Of a DNA stretch of 43,824 bases, positions 8,715-16,908 are shown piece after piece. Numbering within the stretch: position 1 is the first letter of the stretch; every line of letters starts with the position of its first letter. The notes beneath the pieces are model-generated. The model searched no databases. It was not told the DNA's origin and was given only the letters and a program-made list of their open reading frames with translations. This DNA comes from an uncultured Clostridia bacterium (GTDB taxonomy: Bacteria; Bacillota; Clostridia; Christensenellales; UBA3700): NCBI GenBank assembly GCA_947174325.1, contig CAMWIL010000005.1, forward strand, positions 1-43,824, in the 5' to 3' direction. A program made the translations under genes and the position numbers.

Positions 8715-9740
8715 TTAGTTTTCGCTTGGATACAAAATATTAGCTATGTCATCTTTAGTAATGTTTTTGATGTCCTTATAGCTATCCAAATCTTCAGGAT
8801 AAGAAGTTATTTCGCTGCAATTTTCGATAGAGCAAGAAGCTTTTGCCGAAATTGTAACGTCGCTTCCTTCTATATTAGTTGTGATAGTCGTGTTGGTCTC
8901 AAATTTAGCGCCTTGGAAAGCACCCGTTGCCTTATCAGTAACGATAATGATAGAGCATTCGCCAAGAACTGCATTCTTTACGAATTCTTCGCCTTCGCCG
9001 TTAAGATCTGCGACCATTTGAGCTGTGAGAACGTATTTTACGCGGTTGTAGTCTCCGCTATTGTCAACGTACGCTTTGAATCCGTCGTATGTGCTTACAA
9101 GTTCGTCATACGTCATGTCTAATATTACTTCTGCTATTGCATCGATAACGGTCTCTGAAAACTCGTAATCAGGCAACATATTAATGATTGCTTGACTTAT
9201 AGGATCAAGATCGGTCGTATATTTGAGTTTGAGAGATCTCTCTTGCAATTCTTTTTCTGCCTCTTTTTTGCTGAGAGTCAAGTTGGTGAAAATCGTCTTG
9301 TCCTTTACGAAAGTGCCAACGCTTACAGTTGAGCTTTCGGTTTTATCGTCTGTTGAGTTAGACGTGCCCATTTTGGAAGTTACCGCTACAGCGCTGCCAT
9401 CGAAAAGCAAAGCGCCTTCGGCTTGCATGATCATAATATTTTCGTAGCTAACGCCGTCAACAACGTTGGTCGAATTGGAACGCGCGTCCATGCTTACCTT
9501 CATGCCCTTCCAACCCTTAACAGGCGAGCTGTCTTCGTCGTCGGATGCGGTTGCGAGCTCAGAAGAGTCTTTTCCCAAAGCGGTTTGCGCGGTTTTCCAC
9601 GTAGAAGACGCTTCTTCGCTTGTTGCTTCTTTTTTAAAATTGCCGTCAAACATTGAATCGGATTTGTTGCAAGCAGCCAAAGAACACGTAAGAACTACGA
9701 TAAGAACAAGGGCTACGATAGCAACCAATTTCTTTTTCAT
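8715..9740 (-). CDS. Lipoprotein of unknown function
   Basis: 341 residues. The signal peptide has basic KKK, a hydrophobic stretch (5-20) and the lipobox LAAC with lipidated C24, so the protein is anchored to the outer face of the membrane. The mature part begins with a Ser/Thr/Glu-rich linker (about 25-75) and then a mixed alpha/beta region without a domain I recognise. The wording around 100-180 (tests of alternating beta strands, EGALLFDGSAVAVTSKMG) recalls LppX/LolA-like lipoproteins, but this is only an impression. AGGAGG (9749-9754) supports the start. It has its own promoter and terminator and lies between two sugar-metabolism genes. Confidence 0.85.
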   Translation of the reverse strand: MKKKLVAIVALVLIVVLTCSLAACNKSDSMFDGNFKKEATSEEASSTWKTAQTALGKDSSELATASDDEDSSPVKGWKGMKVSMDARSNSTNVVDGVSYENIMIMQAEGALLFDGSAVAVTSKMGTSNSTDDKTESSTVSVGTFVKDKTIFTNLTLSKKEAEKELQERSLKLKYTTDLDPISQAIINMLPDYEFSETVIDAIAEVILDMTYDELVSTYDGFKAYVDNSGDYNRVKYVLTAQMVADLNGEGEEFVKNAVLGECSIIIVTDKATGAFQGAKFETNTTITTNIEGSDVTISAKASCSIENCSEITSYPEDLDSYKDIKNITKDDIANILYPSEN

Positions 9741-9782
9741 AAAAAATGCCTCCTAAAAAAAATTTAATTTTTATTTAATACT

Positions 9783-9812
9783 ATATTACTCTTATTTAAG
9801 ATAGCGTGTCAA
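9783..9812 (-). promoter_or_regulatory. Promoter of the lipoprotein gene
   Basis: On the minus strand TTGACA (9812-9807), an 18-base spacer and TAATAT (9788-9783), about 43 bases before the start codon. Confidence 0.75.
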
Positions 9813-9888
9813 GAGTTTATTAAAAATTTTGTCGAAGCAATTTATTTGATATTTTTATTTAATATAGTAGTTTTATGACGGATATTAG

Positions 9889-9897
9889 TGTTATAAT
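9889..9897 (+). promoter_or_regulatory. Extended -10 promoter of the GPH symporter gene
   Basis: TGTTATAAT with TG at 9889-9890 and TATAAT at 9892-9897. No good -35 is seen at the right distance, which is normal for extended -10 promoters. Confidence 0.6.
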
Positions 9898-9967
9898 ACA
9901 AATAATAATGCAAACGGCGGCGCGCTATGTTCCATTGAGTTGACATCGGGTATTCGCTAGGAGGAAC

Positions 9968-11488
9968 ATGAAACTCAAATTTAAAGAAAAATTTTTCTAT
10001 GGCTTAGGCGATTTATCCGCCAATATAATGTTTGCGGCGATTTCATTTTATCTGCTATACTTTTTCGTCAACGTCGGCGGACTTAAAGCAGAACTTGCTT
10101 CCGCGGTATTTTTGATAGCAAAATTTTGGGACGCGGTCACCGATTATCTTATGGGAAGGATTTCCGACAAGACGAAGAGCAAGTGGGGCAAGCGACGGGT
10201 ATATATGCTTTTCGGCGCGGTACCTTACGGCTTGGCGTTTCTTCTTTTGTGGCTTGCGCCGTTCGGCGAAAACGCGCAAATCGGCAAGATGATTTATTAT
10301 ACTTTGGCTTATATGCTATTCAACACCGCTTGGACGGTAGTGTATATACCTTACAACGCTATCACGGCTAATATGACGGATAACTATGACGAACGCACCT
10401 CGCTCAACGGCATCAGGATCGCGCTTGCCAACGTGGGTATCATACTCGGCGCGGCGCTTTTTGCGCTATTTGCAGACGGTCAGGAAAGTCTGTTCTATCA
10501 ATTATTGGGCAGTTCTAAAAAGGCGTATTTACTTTCCGCGTCGGTATTTGCTTTTCTGTCGATAGCGATTATGTTGTTGTGCGCAGGCAACGTCAAAGAG
10601 AGAGTAGATGACGCGCAGCCCAACGATAAAGGCTTTTTCGTCACGCTTAAAGAGTTTTTCAAATTGCCGGAATTTCGCAATATAATGATGTGCTATCTTC
10701 TGAGTATGATAGGCTTTGACATCATTATGGCGGTATTTATGTTTTTCATAAACGATTCTCTCGGCTTTGGCGGAGGGGCAATGTCAATGGCTTTCGTGGC
10801 TATTCCGCTTATTTGCGCTATCGCGTCTTCGTTCGTTTGGGTAAAACTCAGCGAAAGATTCAACAAACACAAGGTCTACACGATCGCTTGCGTATATATG
10901 GCGTTCGTGCTTATATTTGCGATTTTCGTCCCCGTGAAGACGGTATGGAGCACCGTTTTGCTATGTCTTTTCGCAGGCTTTGGAATGTCAGCGATACAAA
11001 TTCTCCCTTACGCAAGCGTACCCGACGTCGTCGAGGTGGACGAGTACGTCAACGGTACGAGAAGAGAGGGCGCTTATTACGGTATTACGCAATTTATGTA
11101 TAAGGTCGCAAACGGCGTTTCCATTGCGCTCGTTTCCGCTGTGTTGGGCGCTTTCGGCTATATAGAAAGCACGGACGGAAGCGTGATACAGCAGCCTGAC
11201 AGCGCATTGTTTGCCGTCAGAGTGGTTTTGGGACTTTTGCCGGGACTTATCTTCTTGATATCTATCATTTTCTCGCATAAGGCAAATCTGTCGAGAGAGC
11301 GTTTTGCTCAAATAAAAGCAGAATTGGAAATAAGAAGAGCCGAAGCGCAAGAGCGCGTAGAAGAAGTAGGCGGCGAAGACGCAGCAAATTTTGTTGGCGA
11401 AAACGCAGATAGCGAACGCGAGGTATTTACAGAACAACCCGACGGACATTCTGAAATTGGCGACGGATCTGACGAGTCCGTAGAATAA
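9968..11488 (+). CDS. GPH-family glycoside/pentoside/hexuronide cation symporter
   Basis: 506 residues. The N-terminal FYGLGDLSANIMF and the block DAVTDYLMGRISDKTKSKWGKRR (55-77) are diagnostic of the GPH (MelB/XynP/GusB) subfamily of MFS transporters. About 12 membrane helices run to residue 440. It should import a glycoside with Na+ or H+. The last 55 residues form a hydrophilic, strongly acidic cytoplasmic tail (Glu/Ala-rich, then Asp/Gly/Ser) with no recognised domain. AGGAGG (9960-9965) precedes the ATG. The GH2 hydrolase at 6872 could cleave its substrate. Substrate identity is not evident. Confidence 0.92.
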   Translation: MKLKFKEKFFYGLGDLSANIMFAAISFYLLYFFVNVGGLKAELASAVFLIAKFWDAVTDYLMGRISDKTKSKWGKRRVYMLFGAVPYGLAFLLLWLAPFGENAQIGKMIYYTLAYMLFNTAWTVVYIPYNAITANMTDNYDERTSLNGIRIALANVGIILGAALFALFADGQESLFYQLLGSSKKAYLLSASVFAFLSIAIMLLCAGNVKERVDDAQPNDKGFFVTLKEFFKLPEFRNIMMCYLLSMIGFDIIMAVFMFFINDSLGFGGGAMSMAFVAIPLICAIASSFVWVKLSERFNKHKVYTIACVYMAFVLIFAIFVPVKTVWSTVLLCLFAGFGMSAIQILPYASVPDVVEVDEYVNGTRREGAYYGITQFMYKVANGVSIALVSAVLGAFGYIESTDGSVIQQPDSALFAVRVVLGLLPGLIFLISIIFSHKANLSRERFAQIKAELEIRRAEAQERVEEVGGEDAANFVGENADSEREVFTEQPDGHSEIGDGSDESVE

Positions 11489-11529
11489 AAATTTATTCCA
11501 AAGATATCTTTTTTATATAATATATCATA

Positions 11530-11566
11530 CAAATATCTCCGCTTGAAAAAGCGGAGATATTTGTTG
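11530..11566 (+). terminator. Strong hairpin after the GPH symporter gene
   Basis: A perfect 15-base stem: 11530-11544 (CAAATATCTCCGCTT) with 11549-11563, closed by a GAAA tetraloop. The following bases TTGTTGTG are a poor U-tract, so termination may be partial. The rest of the gap to 11650 shows nothing I can name. Confidence 0.65.
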
Positions 11567-11671
11567 TGAAAAGGTTATTATAATAAATGTAGGTTGTCCC
11601 TAAGGACTAAGATTAAAATTATGAAGAACTTTGTCTTTTGAAACGTATTTCTACTGTCAATTATATTATAC

Positions 11672-11706
11672 ACACTTAATTACGAATTGTCAACACTTAA
11701 TTTCGA
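11672..11706. repeat. Direct repeat across the XRE promoter, operator-like
   Basis: ACACTTAATTACGA (11672-11685) and ACACTTAATTTCGA (11693-11706) agree at 13 of 14 bases and are offset by 21 bases, two helical turns. The second copy lies between the -35 and -10 boxes. They could be autorepressor sites for the XRE protein. Confidence 0.6.
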
Positions 11707-11715
11707 TAATAATAT
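11687..11715 (+). promoter_or_regulatory. Promoter of the XRE regulator gene
   Basis: TTGTCA (11687-11692), a 17-base spacer and TAATAT (11710-11715), 24 bases before the ATG. Confidence 0.7.
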
Positions 11716-11739
11716 AAATTTTACAGTAGGGGTAATATC

Positions 11740-12087
11740 ATGGACAAACAAATCTTCAACGACAATCTCAGACAAATAATGAAAGAGAACAATCTCACTC
11801 AAAAACAACTTTCCGAATATACAGGCATACCGGCATCTTCGATCGCTTCATGGTTTGGAAAACAGTCCTCGTCGCCCAGTATCGAAGCCGTAAGAAAGAT
11901 AGCCGATCATCTCAACGTGACGATAGATTATTTGATAGGCAGAGAAAGTGAGGACGGACGGATAATCATTGAAGAAAGGGAATACTTGACGGACAATGAG
12001 AGGGAACTTTTGGCAAAGTACCGCAAGCTCTCGCCCCAAAAGCAGTCCAAGGTGTTGGGTTACGTCAGCGCATTGTCTGAAAACTAA
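11740..12087 (+). CDS. XRE/Cro-CI-family transcriptional regulator
   Basis: 115 residues. An HTH_3 domain fills residues about 6-62 (NLRQIMKENNLTQKQLSEYTGIPASSIASWF, then IRKIADHLNVTIDYLIGR-like ending). The C-terminal 50 residues are charged and helical (RELLAKYRKLSPQKQSKVLGYV), as in many small phage-type and chromosomal repressors, and may dimerise. GGGG precedes the ATG, which is a modest ribosome site. Repeats across its promoter suggest autoregulation. It stands alone, with no phage genes nearby; its stop is one base away from that of the convergent PH-domain gene. Other targets are unknown. Confidence 0.9.
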   Translation: MDKQIFNDNLRQIMKENNLTQKQLSEYTGIPASSIASWFGKQSSSPSIEAVRKIADHLNVTIDYLIGRESEDGRIIIEEREYLTDNERELLAKYRKLSPQKQSKVLGYVSALSEN

Positions 12088-12088
12088 G

Positions 12089-12799
12089 CTAGAAATTTAA
12101 ATTTGAAGTATTTTCTTCCGTATTCGTATAATTTTCCGAGTCGGAGTCGGAATTGGATAAATTTTCTTCCCGATAGTCGTATTCATCGTAATCTTGCCCA
12201 TCATTCAAGCTTTTTTCCGTTTCTTTATTATAAGCGGAAAGGATTTGTTTTAATTTAGCTTCTATTTCGCGAGGTTGAGCTATGTCGTTCAATGAGTATG
12301 CGTAACTGTCTTTTGCGACGTACATATACAAATCGCCGATGCCAAGTAATTTTTCAAATAAATTGATCTTGGAATAAATCGTTGTGATATTTTCTAAGTG
12401 AATAATTTTGATTTCTTTTTTCATTAAACCGAATTGTATTATCACTTTTCTGTCAGTGATGCAGTATTCGGCGTTTTTATATTTTTTTCCCGCGGTAATG
12501 ACTCTGGAGATCCATATCCAAAGCGGCAAAAGATGAAAAGAGAAGAAGACAATGAGAAAAATCACAAGAAATATCGGTATTTCTTTTCCTGATTTCTCAT
12601 GTCCTATAATAATTCCGCTTAGCATAAAACCGTCGAATGCGCCGAATAGTAGCGCGACGGGCAACATCTGGAAAATTTTCTCCATTACAAAAGCAAACTT
12701 TTGCGGTTTGCCTTGCCAAAGTATTTCCTCGTCGTCTTGTATATTGTCCCGTATAGGATCGGGGTTTATTTTTAGAAGAGACGTATCTTGATCGTTCAT
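12089..12799 (-). CDS. Membrane PH-domain (bPH2/DUF304-like) protein
   Basis: 236 residues. A soluble N-terminus with EEILWQGKPQ (24-33) leads to two membrane helices (about 46-66 and 75-98), then a bacterial PH domain (about 108-190) containing YCITDRKVIIQFGLMKKEIKIIHLENI, the usual bPH2 core. The last 40 residues are very acidic and Ser/Asn/Tyr-rich (EYDYREENLSNSDSDSENY) and probably disordered. The role of such proteins is unknown. I start at ATG 12799, with AAAGGA upstream; the in-frame TTG at 12826 would overlap the promoter. The gene ends tail to tail with the XRE gene and no terminator separates them. Confidence 0.88.
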   Translation of the reverse strand: MNDQDTSLLKINPDPIRDNIQDDEEILWQGKPQKFAFVMEKIFQMLPVALLFGAFDGFMLSGIIIGHEKSGKEIPIFLVIFLIVFFSFHLLPLWIWISRVITAGKKYKNAEYCITDRKVIIQFGLMKKEIKIIHLENITTIYSKINLFEKLLGIGDLYMYVAKDSYAYSLNDIAQPREIEAKLKQILSAYNKETEKSLNDGQDYDEYDYREENLSNSDSDSENYTNTEENTSNLNF

Positions 12800-12825
12800 A
12801 TCGTATAATCCTTTTTTGCGTAACA

Positions 12826-12854
12826 ATTATAGTCTTTTATCAAAAAGCTGTCAA
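12826..12854 (-). promoter_or_regulatory. Consensus promoter of the PH-domain gene
   Basis: On the minus strand TTGACA (12854-12849), a 17-base spacer and TATAAT (12831-12826): a perfect match to consensus. Confidence 0.85.
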
Positions 12855-12964
12855 GAATAAGCGCGAGAAAAACGCTTTTGTGTCATTTGCCGATCGCGAT
12901 TTATATAATAAATTGTACTTTTACAAAATAAAATATACGGTGAAGGCGTTATTGGAGGGATCAA

Positions 12965-13819
12965 ATGAAATATCTAGGCTATTACAACGGAGAGTACGGC
13001 GAACTCGAAAGTATGAAAATACCAATGAACGACAGAGTTTGTTTTTTCGGCGACGGGGTGTATGACGCGACGTATTCGAGAAATTACAATATTTTTACGC
13101 TTGACGAGCATATCGATAGATTTTTCAAAAGCGCAAAGGCTCTGAAAATAAATCTCGATTTCGATAAGAGTTATCTTGCAAATCTGCTCAAAGATCTTGT
13201 AAAGAAATGCGACGACGGAAATCTCTTCGTCTATTGGCAGGCGACGAGAGGCACGCAGATAAGAAATCACGCTTACGGAGAAGATATCAAGGCTAATTTG
13301 TGGGTGGTTCTCAAACCGTGCGATATTGTCGATATGAGCAAAAAGATAAGCGTTGTGACTGAAAAAGACACTAGATTTTTGCATTGCAATATAAAGACGC
13401 TCAACCTTATTCCGTCGGTGATGGCTTCGCAGAGAGCTATCGAAGAAGGCGTTCACGAAACTGTTTTTCACCGCGACGGCAGAGTGACGGAGTGCGCGCA
13501 CAGCAACGCGCATATTATCAAGGACGGCAGATTGATCACTCCGCCTGCCGACGAATTTATACTAGCGGGCGTTGCAAGAGCGCATTTGATGTCTATGTGC
13601 GAGAAGTTGGGTATCGGCGTAGACGTAAGACCGTTTAGCGTGGAGGAAATGATAAACGCCGACGAAATAATCGTGACCAGCGCGGGTTCGCTTTGTTTGC
13701 AAGTAGGCGAGATCGACGGTAAAAAAGTCGGCGGGAAAGCGGAAGATTTGGTAAAGCAACTGCAAAGCGCGCTTCTTGAAGAATTCATATCGGCGACGGA
13801 CGGCGCAAATGATAGATAA
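12965..13819 (+). CDS. dat: D-amino acid aminotransferase (D-alanine transaminase)
   Basis: 284 residues, class IV PLP aminotransferase fold. FGDGVYDATYSRN (28-40) and LDEHIDRFFKSA (46-57) match the family. R100 and H102 in RGTQIRNHAY correspond to the carboxylate-binding Arg98/His100 of Bacillus sp. YM-1 D-amino acid aminotransferase, and the PLP lysine is K144 in HCNIKTLNL. It converts D-Ala and 2-oxoglutarate to pyruvate and D-Glu for peptidoglycan. The next gene, overlapping it, is alanine racemase, which supports the D-specific call over branched-chain transaminase. GGAGG precedes the ATG; a weak promoter (TGTCAT 12881-12886, TATAAT 12904-12909) lies upstream. Confidence 0.88.
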   Translation: MKYLGYYNGEYGELESMKIPMNDRVCFFGDGVYDATYSRNYNIFTLDEHIDRFFKSAKALKINLDFDKSYLANLLKDLVKKCDDGNLFVYWQATRGTQIRNHAYGEDIKANLWVVLKPCDIVDMSKKISVVTEKDTRFLHCNIKTLNLIPSVMASQRAIEEGVHETVFHRDGRVTECAHSNAHIIKDGRLITPPADEFILAGVARAHLMSMCEKLGIGVDVRPFSVEEMINADEIIVTSAGSLCLQVGEIDGKKVGGKAEDLVKQLQSALLEEFISATDGANDR

Positions 13820-14948
13820 TACTACTATGCGGACGTACTGTCTTATAGATACGAGCGCTTTGCTCGAAAACGTGAAGACGATCAAGTCGAAGTTGAGCGA
13901 TGGCGTAAAACTTATGTGCGTAGTCAAGGCAAACGCTTACGGACACGGCGGGATAGAAGTCGCTAGACTTTGCAAAGACGAAGCGGACTATTTTGCTGTC
14001 GCGACAGTTGAAGAAGGGGTAGAGTTGAGAAAAAACGGCATATCCCTTCCCATTCTCATACTTGGAAATACTCCGCCTTGCGATTTTGGCAAACTTATAA
14101 AATACGATTTGCAAGCGACGGTTTTTTCGGGCGAGAGCGCGAAGCTTTTGGATACGTTTTGCAAAGGTTTGAACGTAAAGGCAAAAGTTCATATCGCAGT
14201 CGACAGCGGTATGGGTAGGATAGGCTTTTTGCCTAATGAAATCAATTCAGCCGGCGAGGTTTTTAGTTTAAGAAATTTAACGACGCAGGGCATTTTTACT
14301 CACTTTGCCTGCGCCGACGAAAGGGATAACGATTATACTGATTTGCAGATATCGAGATTCAACGCCTTTCTTGACGGTTTGAAAAATACGGGAATTAATT
14401 TACCTATAGTTCACGCGTGCAACAGCGCGGGAATTTTAAACTCTCGCCCAAATTATTCAATGGTTCGCGCAGGAATAGCGCTTTACGGTCTCGATCCGTC
14501 GTCAAACGTCGGAGCTTCGTCAGGTTTGCGCCCTGCGTTGAGTTGGCATACTAGCGTAATACATATCAAAAATTTAAAAAAAGGCGAGGGCGTGAGTTAC
14601 GGACGTACGTTCGTAGCGGATAAAGAGATGGTTGTCGCTACTTTGCCGGTGGGTTACGCGGACGGCTATCCGAGAATACTTTCGGGGAAATCGTACGTCC
14701 TTATTCGCGGAAAACGCGCGCCCGTCTTAGGAAGGATATGTATGGATCAGATGATGGTAGACGTCAGCGATATTGACGGCGTAAGTCTTTACGACGACGT
14801 TACGCTTATAGGCAGACAAGGCGGAGAGGAGATTTCGGCGGAGCGACTGGGAAGATTGGCGGGGAGCGTGAATTACGAAATTGTGTGTTCGATTTCTCAA
14901 AGAGTAAAGCGTATTTACGTCGACGGCGGCATAAATTGTAGGCGATAA
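13809..14948 (+). CDS. alr: Alanine racemase
   Basis: 380 residues. The PLP lysine K40 sits in CVVKANAYGHG, the second catalytic tyrosine in GVSYGRTF, and MVRAGIALYGLDP and GRICMDQMMVDVSD are the other family blocks. It interconverts L- and D-alanine in the cytoplasm for cell-wall synthesis and feeds D-Ala to the transaminase encoded just upstream. ATG 13809 overlaps the upstream gene by 11 bases, which suggests translational coupling; a second ATG at 13827 is possible. Neither has a good ribosome site. An in-frame extension to 13776 would only lengthen the overlap. Confidence 0.95.
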   Translation: MIDNTTMRTYCLIDTSALLENVKTIKSKLSDGVKLMCVVKANAYGHGGIEVARLCKDEADYFAVATVEEGVELRKNGISLPILILGNTPPCDFGKLIKYDLQATVFSGESAKLLDTFCKGLNVKAKVHIAVDSGMGRIGFLPNEINSAGEVFSLRNLTTQGIFTHFACADERDNDYTDLQISRFNAFLDGLKNTGINLPIVHACNSAGILNSRPNYSMVRAGIALYGLDPSSNVGASSGLRPALSWHTSVIHIKNLKKGEGVSYGRTFVADKEMVVATLPVGYADGYPRILSGKSYVLIRGKRAPVLGRICMDQMMVDVSDIDGVSLYDDVTLIGRQGGEEISAERLGRLAGSVNYEIVCSISQRVKRIYVDGGINCRR

Positions 14949-14950
14949 CA

Positions 14951-14979
14951 TTGCAATTTATCGGATATGATGTTATACT
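14951..14979 (+). promoter_or_regulatory. Promoter of the first ABC-2 exporter operon
   Basis: TTGCAA (14951-14956), a 17-base spacer and TATACT (14974-14979), with an extended -10 TG at 14971-14972. It begins right after the alr stop. Confidence 0.7.
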
Positions 14980-15000
14980 GAAATCGAAATTGCAGCGGAC

Positions 15001-15020
15001 AAGCCGACGCGGTTTTTTTG
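15001..15020 (+). terminator. Short leader hairpin with U-tract (possible attenuator)
   Basis: AAGCCG (15001-15006) pairs with CGGTTT (15010-15015) over a 3-base loop, followed by more T. It lies between the promoter at 14951 and the exporter start, so it could terminate alr read-through or attenuate the new transcript. The stem is short (6 pairs, one G-T). Confidence 0.3.
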
Positions 15021-15031
15021 AGGAGACGGAA

Positions 15032-15967
15032 ATGGAAAGGGAAAACTCCAAAGACAATATCATCGAGATCAGCCATCTTTATAAGTCGTTTAAGGACGTT
15101 AAAGCAGTTTGCGATTTGAGTTTTTGCGTAAAGAAAGGAGAATTGTTTGCTTTTCTCGGAGTAAACGGCGCGGGTAAAAGTACGACGATTTCTATAATTT
15201 GCAACCGCCTTCGCAAAGACGGCGGCAGCGTGATAATAAACGGAGAGGATATAGATCGCCGCGATTTTTCTACAAAAAAAGATTTGGGCGTGGTATTTCA
15301 GAACAGCGTTTTGGACAAAGCGTTGAGCGTAAAGGATAATCTTCTAAGCCGCGCGGCTCTTTACGGCATCAAGGGAAAAGAATTTGACGAGCGACTTGCA
15401 AGACTCGATAGCCTTTTGGATATATCGCCTCTTCTCAAACGCGCTGTGGGCAAACTCTCGGGCGGTCAGCGCAGGAGAGTGGATATAGCGAGAGCGTTGT
15501 TGCATAGTCCGAAGATACTTATTTTGGACGAACCTACGACGGGACTCGATCCGCAGACGAGAAAAACGCTTTGGAAAGTAATATCCGAGCTTAGAGAAAG
15601 CGACGGCTTGACGGTATTTTTGACTACCCATTATATGGAAGAAGCGGCGGAAGCCGACTACGTCGTGATAATCGACAGCGGAAAGATCGTTGCCGAAGGT
15701 ACTCCTCTTGAATTGAAAAACAAATACACGGGCGACTTTATCACGATCTACGGTTCGGACGAAGAAAAGATCAAGTCGCTTGAACTGCCTTATGAAAAGA
15801 TCGCGGACGGTTACCGTATCGGAGTTCCCGATACGAAAAAAGCGACGGAGTTGATAGTGCGTTATCCCGATATATTCGACGATTACGAAGTAGTCAAGGG
15901 AAAGATGGACGACGTATTTTTATCCGTTACGGGCAAAAAACTGACGGGAGGCAACGCAGATGAATAA
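15032..15967 (+). CDS. ABC-2 type exporter ATP-binding protein (first copy)
   Basis: 311 residues. Walker A GVNGAGKST (43-51), signature KLSGGQRRRVDIARAL, Walker B ILILDEPTTGLD and switch histidine in FLTTHYMEEA. The C-terminal 90 residues form the regulatory extension seen in DrrA/NatA-type drug and lipid exporters and end in KGKMDDVFLSVTGK. I start at ATG 15032 with GAGGAG; the longer in-frame start at 14951 would cover the promoter. It overlaps the permease gene by 8 bases. It is clearly a paralogue of the ATPase at 28309. Substrate unknown. Confidence 0.92.
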   Translation: MERENSKDNIIEISHLYKSFKDVKAVCDLSFCVKKGELFAFLGVNGAGKSTTISIICNRLRKDGGSVIINGEDIDRRDFSTKKDLGVVFQNSVLDKALSVKDNLLSRAALYGIKGKEFDERLARLDSLLDISPLLKRAVGKLSGGQRRRVDIARALLHSPKILILDEPTTGLDPQTRKTLWKVISELRESDGLTVFLTTHYMEEAAEADYVVIIDSGKIVAEGTPLELKNKYTGDFITIYGSDEEKIKSLELPYEKIADGYRIGVPDTKKATELIVRYPDIFDDYEVVKGKMDDVFLSVTGKKLTGGNADE

Positions 15968-16874
15968 GTTTCTTGCGCAGACAAAGCGAAATATCAAATT
16001 GTTCTTTAAAGATAAAGGTATGTTTTTCGCGTCTTTGATCACTCCTATAATTTTGTTGGTGCTGTACGCTACTTTTCTCAGCAGAGTTTATAAAGAAAGT
16101 TTTCTCATGGGATTTCCCGAGGGCGTTGAAATGCCTGACAAACTCATAAACGGTTTTGTCGGCGGAGAACTCATTTCCGCGCTGTTGGCGGTATGCTGTA
16201 TCACGGTTGCTTTTTCGTCGAATATGGTTATGGTTCAAGATAAAGCCAAGGGCGTTATACACGACTTTTTGATCGCGCCCGTAAAAAAATCAACGCTTGC
16301 GATTTCGTATTACGTTTCGACGCTCATATCAACGCTTTTGATATGCTTCTTAGCGTTGTTACTCGGCTTGATATACCTTGCTTGCACAGGTTGGTATATG
16401 AGCGCGGGAGACGTATTCTTGGTCATACTCGACGTGATACTCCTTTCGCTTTTCGGCACGGCATTGTCTGCGATAGTAAATCATTTTCTTTCGTCGCAAG
16501 GACAGATGTCGGCGGTAGGAACGATAGTGAGCGCAGGTTACGGCTTTATCTGCGGAGCGTATATGCCTATTTCGCAATACGGCAAAGGACTTCAAAACGC
16601 GCTTTCTTTCTTGCCCGGCACTTACGGCACTTCGCTTATACGCAATCATTCTCTCAACGGTATATTCAGAGAATTGGAAGATATGGGAGCGGATTCGCTC
16701 GTGATCGATAAAGTCAGAGATTCCGTTGACTGCAATATATACTTTTTTGACAACAAAGTTTCGACAGGCGCAATGTTCGGCGTATTGATCGGCTCTATCG
16801 TATTGCTTGTCGCAGTATATATACTTTTAAACGTAAATTGGAAGAGATCGGGCAAAGCGTCCGTAAAGAAATAA
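15960..16874 (+). CDS. ABC-2 type permease (first copy)
   Basis: 304 residues with six predicted membrane helices. The N-terminal amphipathic FLAQTKRNIKLFFKDKGMFFASLITPI, the loop MVQDKAKGVIHDFLIAPVKK and the GAYMP...LPGTYGTSLIR block are typical of ABC-2 (DrrB/NodJ-like) permeases. It works with the overlapping ATPase to export a drug, lipid or polysaccharide-type molecule across the membrane. The next gene, GH51, follows after 34 bases without a terminator, so the exporter and the glycosidase may share a transcript. Confidence 0.9.
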   Translation: MNKFLAQTKRNIKLFFKDKGMFFASLITPIILLVLYATFLSRVYKESFLMGFPEGVEMPDKLINGFVGGELISALLAVCCITVAFSSNMVMVQDKAKGVIHDFLIAPVKKSTLAISYYVSTLISTLLICFLALLLGLIYLACTGWYMSAGDVFLVILDVILLSLFGTALSAIVNHFLSSQGQMSAVGTIVSAGYGFICGAYMPISQYGKGLQNALSFLPGTYGTSLIRNHSLNGIFRELEDMGADSLVIDKVRDSVDCNIYFFDNKVSTGAMFGVLIGSIVLLVAVYILLNVNWKRSGKASVKK

Positions 16875-16908
16875 ACGCGCAAGGCGATCATAGCCGTCGG
16901 AGGAAATT

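Noticed and set aside
11567..11650. Small RNA or short gene in the gap before the XRE unit
   Set aside because: Only a 4-base GTCC/GGAC hairpin and a six-codon frame; nothing that stands above chance.
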